This document shows positions 59,301-64,000 of a stretch of 64,000 nucleotides of DNA, piece by piece; the stretch's first letter is position 1; every line of letters begins with the position of its first letter. Origin of the DNA: Umbelopsis ramanniana AG (lineage: Eukaryota; Mucoromycota; Umbelopsidomycetes; Umbelopsidales; Umbelopsidaceae). The notes under the pieces were generated by a model, which worked only from the letters and a program-made list of their open reading frames with translations, was not told the DNA's origin and made no database searches. Made by a program: the position numbers and the translations under genes. The stretch is taken from positions 124,001-188,000 of the forward strand of contig NW_026252087.1 of the NCBI RefSeq assembly GCF_025399195.1, given 5' to 3'.

Positions 59301-60335
59301 ACTAGGTTTCGTTATGTTTCCTGTTCCTTTTCTATTGCGTGCGAATTGGCTGGACGTGTCTATAGTTTTTGAAGTATAATGGCACAGTATGCTTTGAATG
59401 GAGTACCCATATCTTTCAGCTCTATCTTGCTGAAGCAATGAGAACGGTATCAAATAGCCTCCAAAAATTTTGGCAATTGCTTGGAATGAGGTACCAATGA
59501 AAAGTTGAATGTCCTAGAAAAGACAGCTCAGTACCTTGTACACACTTGTAAAATGTATATCTATTTCACTAACCTCGCCTTCACCTGAGAGATCTTCTAT
59601 CTGATTCGACCGCAAGTCCATCCAATTGAGCGCAATCCTATGATCGATAAACCCATCCCATAGCGTCTTCCTCATTTCCATAGCAGCGTTATCCATTAGT
59701 TTGACGATCTTCATTTTGTCACCCTCTCTTGTCAAATGGGTTTGAACAGCTGTCTCACTACGCCCATGGAAATACCACATAAGATCAGAATACGTTTGTG
59801 GTATGGAAGATATGACATAAATGTGATTTCTTGTCTCTAATGGACCGTTCCTCATTTGCCGCATCGATCGTGGTGTTCTTCTCAGTCGGCCAGGAGATGC
59901 AAGGTATGCAATATCAATATCTTTCCATTGAAAATCGGAAAGTGCTTGAGCTAAGGCTTGCTTTAGTCTCGCAAAGGGTGACTCGTCATCAGGTGTGCTG
60001 GAAAGCTTGTCCCGTTGTTTGGAAACTGATATTTCAAGCTCGGAAGTAAAGGCATTGAAGAATGCATCCAGTGCAGATATACTCAACTCTTGAAAGTGAT
60101 TCTGTAACCTCAATGTACTGCTACTGTTTTCGGAATCGAAAAACTGGTATCCCCAAGTCATTCTACGGTCAATGCAAGTATAAAAGTACAATAGAACGCG
60201 GAGAATGCCGAACCGGATGTCGATTGCTTGCTGTTCGTATGAAAGGTTGCTATTTTCAGTCAATTGTGTGTCAACCAAAAAGACGACATGAGGCGGACTC
60301 CTTCGCCGGGAGATTGGCGAATGAGCTGCATCCAT
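56393..60335 (-). CDS. SLD3: Treslin/Sld3-like DNA replication initiation protein
   Basis: Exons: 59574-60335, 59173-59513, 58507-59109, 58254-58437, 58124-58195, 57851-58056, 57496-57792, 56951-57435, 56735-56895, 56393-56671; 1129 residues. The N-terminus resembles the vWA-like domain of animal Treslin/TICRR: PPHVVFLVDTQ, GILRVLLYFYTCIDRRMTWG, YQFFDS, RNHIYVISSIPQTYSDLMWY. The central Sld3-Treslin segment has AQLQIVVMLKIMELEKR, KEDLDQQLELYFERLCIWDS, IILHLRSLCKCLSD and LPDTIDKLWSRCGGEEE. The C-terminal third is Ser/Thr/Pro/Lys-rich, with SP and TP sites (LSPTTPRTRAERDFGLRLAR, TPTKSPSF), as expected for CDK control. Such proteins bridge Cdc45 to the MCM helicase via Dpb11/TopBP1. The start is the first ATG before the vWA-like domain. 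Confidence 0.8.
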
Positions 60336-60407
60336 CAGTAATCCATGTAGCTTCGAATAAGTTGGACAGAAAATTTGCACGCGACTACGAATTTCTTCGT
60401 TCTCCGC

Positions 60408-60672
60408 CTAAGATGTTCCCTCTAAAAAACTGAAAGAGAGCTGACGGCACTGCGAGGACAGAAGAGTTTCTTTGGTTTCATCAAAGTGTATGATGATTCT
60501 CTTTTTATAAAGACGACCATATCTACCACGTTGGATATATGGACTGAACTTTAAGTCTAAAGCTTCCTCGGATTGAATTGGCCGCCGAACTTGAGTAGAT
60601 CTGTAAACATAACGTGTTAACAATGTGGTGCCTCGAGTATCATTGATACGTTATAGACTTTGGAGCCTTCAT
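60408..60672 (-). CDS. Candidate small gene, 71 aa, unrecognised
   Basis: Exon 60650-60672 (ATG and seven more codons) joins through a 49-nt intron (GTATCA...TTTACAG) to exon 60408-60600. The product is highly charged, with SEEALDLKFSPYIQRGRYGR and LYKKRIIIHFDETKETLL, and looks protein-like in composition. No homologue is recognised. It lies 72 bp before the start of the Treslin-like gene on the same strand, so it could also be an upstream ORF in that gene's leader. Existence is uncertain. Confidence 0.28.
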
Positions 60673-60821
60673 ATCCTTATTATTTATTTTTTCGAAATTT
60701 TATGTTAGGTATCATCAGTTTTACAGTTGACCTTCAACGTGGCGGTGGTTGTTTGCAGCAGAAATTCCCCCCCCCCAGTGCAGTCACAGGCTCTAATACA
60801 GGTTCTTGAATCCAGAAGCCA

Positions 60822-63800
60822 ATGGCAGATATGGAAGACGATGAGGCTGCTCGTAAAGCAAAACTCTTGGCTGCAAAGAAGAAGGTAAAGCATTAGACTA
60901 GTACAGTAGGACCATCACCTCAAGTTAACCAGTGTCGCGCAACATCAGCTCAAGAAGTTTCAATCTAAACGAGCGGAAGGAGGATCGCCACAGATCAATG
61001 TAGCTAAAACTAATACTAGACGAGACAGCACCAACTCAAGCATTGTGTCTGAAGCAGCAGGCAATACAGCTTCTCATGGTGTTTTGTAAGGCCTCTATAG
61101 AATGGCAAGTGCCTTAACTGCCGGTTGCTCTGACACGTCGCTTTACACTTTGACAGGGACCAGGAAGCGGATCTGCACAAGGCAGAAGATGGAAACAGGC
61201 ATGAGATTGAGCATTCAGAAACCCAAAACGACAAGCTAGATCTTAATGGAAAAGAGGTAGACATATTGTCGAGAATTTTGGGTCAGCGGACGGCGCAATT
61301 GACATGTATCATTTGTTTTGCAGGGCAAAGTACTGCCTGATGACCACTACTTAACGGCAAAAGACGATGTTCAAGAGGATGTTGAAGGCTACAGAGCCAA
61401 GATAGGCGAGCTGACTCGGCAAGTTGACAACATGCAGCAACAAATAGACCATCAAACTGATGAACTGAATCGTCAGCAAGCTGAGAGGGATGAATTGATG
61501 AATTCGTCTGCATCCACTACCAACGAAGCCAAATCGATGCAACAAAAGCTTGAACAATCTCTTAACTCTGCACTTGCAGAATTGGATACCGCTAGAGCTG
61601 AACTGGCAAAGAAGACGGAAAATTTTGAGAAAGAATTGAAGACAGCTTCCCAGAATTTAGCAGATCAAAAAGCGGAAGGAGACAAGGCTTCCGAAGAGTA
61701 TAGAGACTTCAAGGGAAAACATGACGCTGTGAAGAAAGAAAAAGAAGACTTGGCAAGACAAGTAGAGGAATTGAAGACCACCATTAAGGAGCATGAAACG
61801 AATGAAAGCTCTGCCAAAGCATCTCAATCGCAACTCATTGCAAAGGCCAACTCATCTAGATCCGACTTTGAACGCAAACTTATTCAGGCACAAGCTCAAC
61901 TTCAGAGAGCTCATAAGGAACATAAGACATCAGAGCAACTTATGAAGAATGAACTTGAAGCTATAAAGAAACAGCTGGATGAACAGCGTCAGCTAAATGA
62001 GAAATCATCCACGGACCAAAACGCAGTTCAAGAAGTTTCGGAAAAGGCTGAAAGAGAGAAAGCGGACCTGTTGAGCAAAATTCAAACTTTAGAAACGGAG
62101 TTGATGAACAACAAGAGCCAACACGAGCATATGACCAAGTCTCATGATGAGGCCATTTCTGAGTTAAAGTCCAGAGAGGAGGAACTCAAGACAAAACTCA
62201 CGGAAGCTGAAGCCAATCTCAAACAGATGAAGGATGACAATGAGACCGGTGCAAAGAAATTACTGGAAGACCAGCAAGCGAAACTTCGGGCTTCTGAGGA
62301 GGAATTACAGGCAATTAAGAATGAACTCGACCAGCAAAAATTGAGCAGCCAGCAATCGCTGGATGAGCATGTTGCGAAGGTCAACCAGATACAGGAAGCA
62401 CATGATACGGCTCAACAAACGATCTCCCTCAAAGACCAGGAAATTGAAAAGGCTCGAGAAGATCACCAATCTTTGCGGCAAAAGTTTGAGGATGTCAACA
62501 CGGCACTAGCAGAGCATCAACAGAAGTCTGGTTTAATACCTAAATTGGAAGCACAAATTAGCGAACTTCTAAAGAAAGAAGAAGAGGCATCGAATAACTT
62601 AACTGCGGAGCAGGCAGCAACAGAACGTCTGCAAGCAACACTTGACAGCCTGAATGAAACTTTGAATTCAAGCACAAGCGACAATGATGCTAAATTGCAG
62701 AATTTGATCATGTCCCATAACAAAGAGAAGACTGAATGGGATGAAGCGACAGATAAGCTAAAAAGCGAAGTATCAGAGGTCGAGAAACTCACAGTAACGT
62801 TACGTGAAACAGTAGCACAGCAAGAGCAAGCTATCAAGGAGAAAGAAGAACAGTTGTCGGCACTCAAAGAGAATGTAGACAACGCCAAATCTATTACCGA
62901 ACAGATCGAAAACGAGAAGGATAGCTTGCAAAAAGAGCTCATCGCTTTGAAGGGCAAGTACGACAGTGTAATGAAACAAAAGGAGAAAACCCAAGCAGAG
63001 ATTGAACAGCACTTAGCCAACATCACGCAGCTACGGAAATCTGAAGAAAATGTATCATTGCAACTGAACAAGCTTTCACAAGAATTTGAAGCATATCGCA
63101 CTGAGACAGAGAAGGGACAGGAGGCGACTTCAGCTAAACACAAAAATGCTATGGAAAATGCAGCTCAAGCCGCCATGGATCGCGAAAAAGAACTTCAAGA
63201 AAGCTTGGAGAAGTTGGGAACTGAGAAAGGACAGCATGTATCCAACATTGCTCAGTTACGTGAATCACACGCCGACACATCATCCCAACTTGAGAAAGTA
63301 TTACAAGACCTTGAAACTCATCGCATTGATACATTGAAGGAACAAGAGGCTATGTCTTTGAAGCATAGAGAAGATCTGGATCAGGCAGCTCAAGAAGCCG
63401 AAAGCCGTGAACAAAAACTTCAAAATAGTCTGCAGAAGTTAGAGAATGAGATCGAACAACATGTTTCAACTATTGACCAGCTACGTGAATCTCACAGCGA
63501 CTCTTCATCCAAGCTTGAGAAGGTGTTGCAGGAATTTGAAGCCTACCGTACCGAAGTCTCGAAGGAGCAAGAAGCTACATTCCTAAAGCATCAAGAAGTC
63601 ATGGAGAAAGCAACACAAGACTCTTTGAGCCAAGAGAAAGAAATGAAAGCAAAGTTGCAGGAGTTGGAAAATGAAATTGAGCAACACGTCTCCAGTATCA
63701 CCGAGCTTCGTGATTCCAAGGCTGACACATCGTCACAATTAGAAAAGGCTATGCAAGAATTTGAAGCATATCGCGCCGACATGCTGAAGGGACAAGAAGC

Positions 63801-64000
63801 ATCAGCCTCAAAGCATAAAGAAGCCATGGATAGAGCAACCCAACAAGCCTTACATCGAGAACAAGAACTTCAAGCAAGTTTGCAAACGTTGCAGAGTGAA
63901 ATGGAGCAGCATGTTGCCAATATCAATGAGCTGAGTGATTCTAAGGCAGATACAGCATCTCAGCTTGAACAGGCTTTGCAGGATTTCGAAACCTTCCGCG
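60822..64000 (+). CDS. GM130-like golgin, N-terminal part (runs off the window)
   Basis: Exons: 60822-60884, 60949-61085, 61157-61256, 61324 to the edge. The frame of exon 4 stays open for 892 codons and a stop is not reached. The N-terminus ARKAKLLAAKKKLKKFQSKR is the short basic motif shared by GM130/GOLGA2 and fungal Rud3/Bug1-type golgins, where it binds p115 or the Golgi surface. A Ser/Asn-rich linker follows, then continuous coiled coil rich in Glu, Lys, Gln and Leu. From 63085 the coil consists of exact 75-residue repeats. Such golgins tether vesicles at the cis-Golgi. A run of ten C (60777-60786) lies 36 bp before the ATG. It is divergent from the Treslin-like gene. Confidence 0.82.
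63085..64000 (+). repeat. 225-bp (75-residue) tandem coding repeats in the golgin
   Basis: Repeat units begin at 63085, 63310, 63535, 63760 and 63985, each exactly 225 bases apart, with unit starts FEAYRTE, LETHRID, FEAYRTE, FEAYRAD and FETFR. Within each unit, KHxxxMxxA, REQ/KEL, EIEQHVS and TSSQLEKxLQ recur at fixed places. The array continues beyond the window edge. Confidence 0.9.

Noticed and set aside
62517-63143. 208-codon Ser/Cys-rich minus-strand frame
   Set aside because: Antisense of the Glu/Lys-rich golgin coiled coil, which produces long Ser/Phe/Cys-rich shadows.

Overview
The window is nuclear DNA from a fungus, most likely of the Mucoromycota (Mucoromycotina). About 25 spliced genes are packed tightly on both strands. 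Introns are mostly 45-100 nt with GT...AG ends, several exons are very short, and the gene content is eukaryotic throughout. The lineage call rests on an HMG-box gene placed head to head with a triose-phosphate-translocator-family gene, as in the sex locus of these fungi, and on a nearby glutathione reductase gene. The genus cannot be named from sequence alone. I saw no rRNA, tRNA, CRISPR array, transposon or virus-derived element. Exon models were built by hand and checked for reading phase at each junction.

Left part (1-15 kb): an N-terminal fragment of a sulfotransferase-like gene at the edge; a tandem pair of S9 serine peptidases, the first holding a 100-N assembly gap inside a near-identical tract; a 786-bp tandem duplication of a small secreted-protein gene with one broken copy; and two paralogous MFS sugar transporters on the minus strand with a Tvp15-like Golgi membrane protein gene between them.

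Middle part (15-33.5 kb): glutathione reductase, signal peptidase subunit Spc2, an Ear1/Ssh4-type Rsp5 adaptor, a four-helix membrane protein, a dienelactone hydrolase, mitochondrial NADP isocitrate dehydrogenase, a membrane-anchored PHP-domain protein, Cmc2, the RNase P/MRP subunit Rpp14, a DUF2015 protein, an HMG-box factor, a TPT-family transporter and an alginate-lyase-family protein. The HMG/TPT pair (28678-31913) is the core of a candidate sex or sex-related locus. No RNA helicase gene, the other usual flank, is present in the window.

Right part (33.5-64 kb): the giant lipid-transfer protein Fmp27/BLTP2, an RNF10/Mag2 RING protein, the Lsb3/Ysc84 actin-patch protein, a Cdc25-type Ras exchange factor with SH3 and two WW modules, a group II PLP decarboxylase, an epoxide hydrolase, a Treslin/Sld3 replication-initiation protein that keeps the N-terminal domain of animal Treslin, and the start of a GM130-like golgin that breaks into exact 75-residue repeats before the window ends.

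Most neighbours are functionally unrelated housekeeping genes. Contexts that suggest shared history or regulation are the tandem duplicates, the divergent HMG/TPT pair and the other short divergent promoters.
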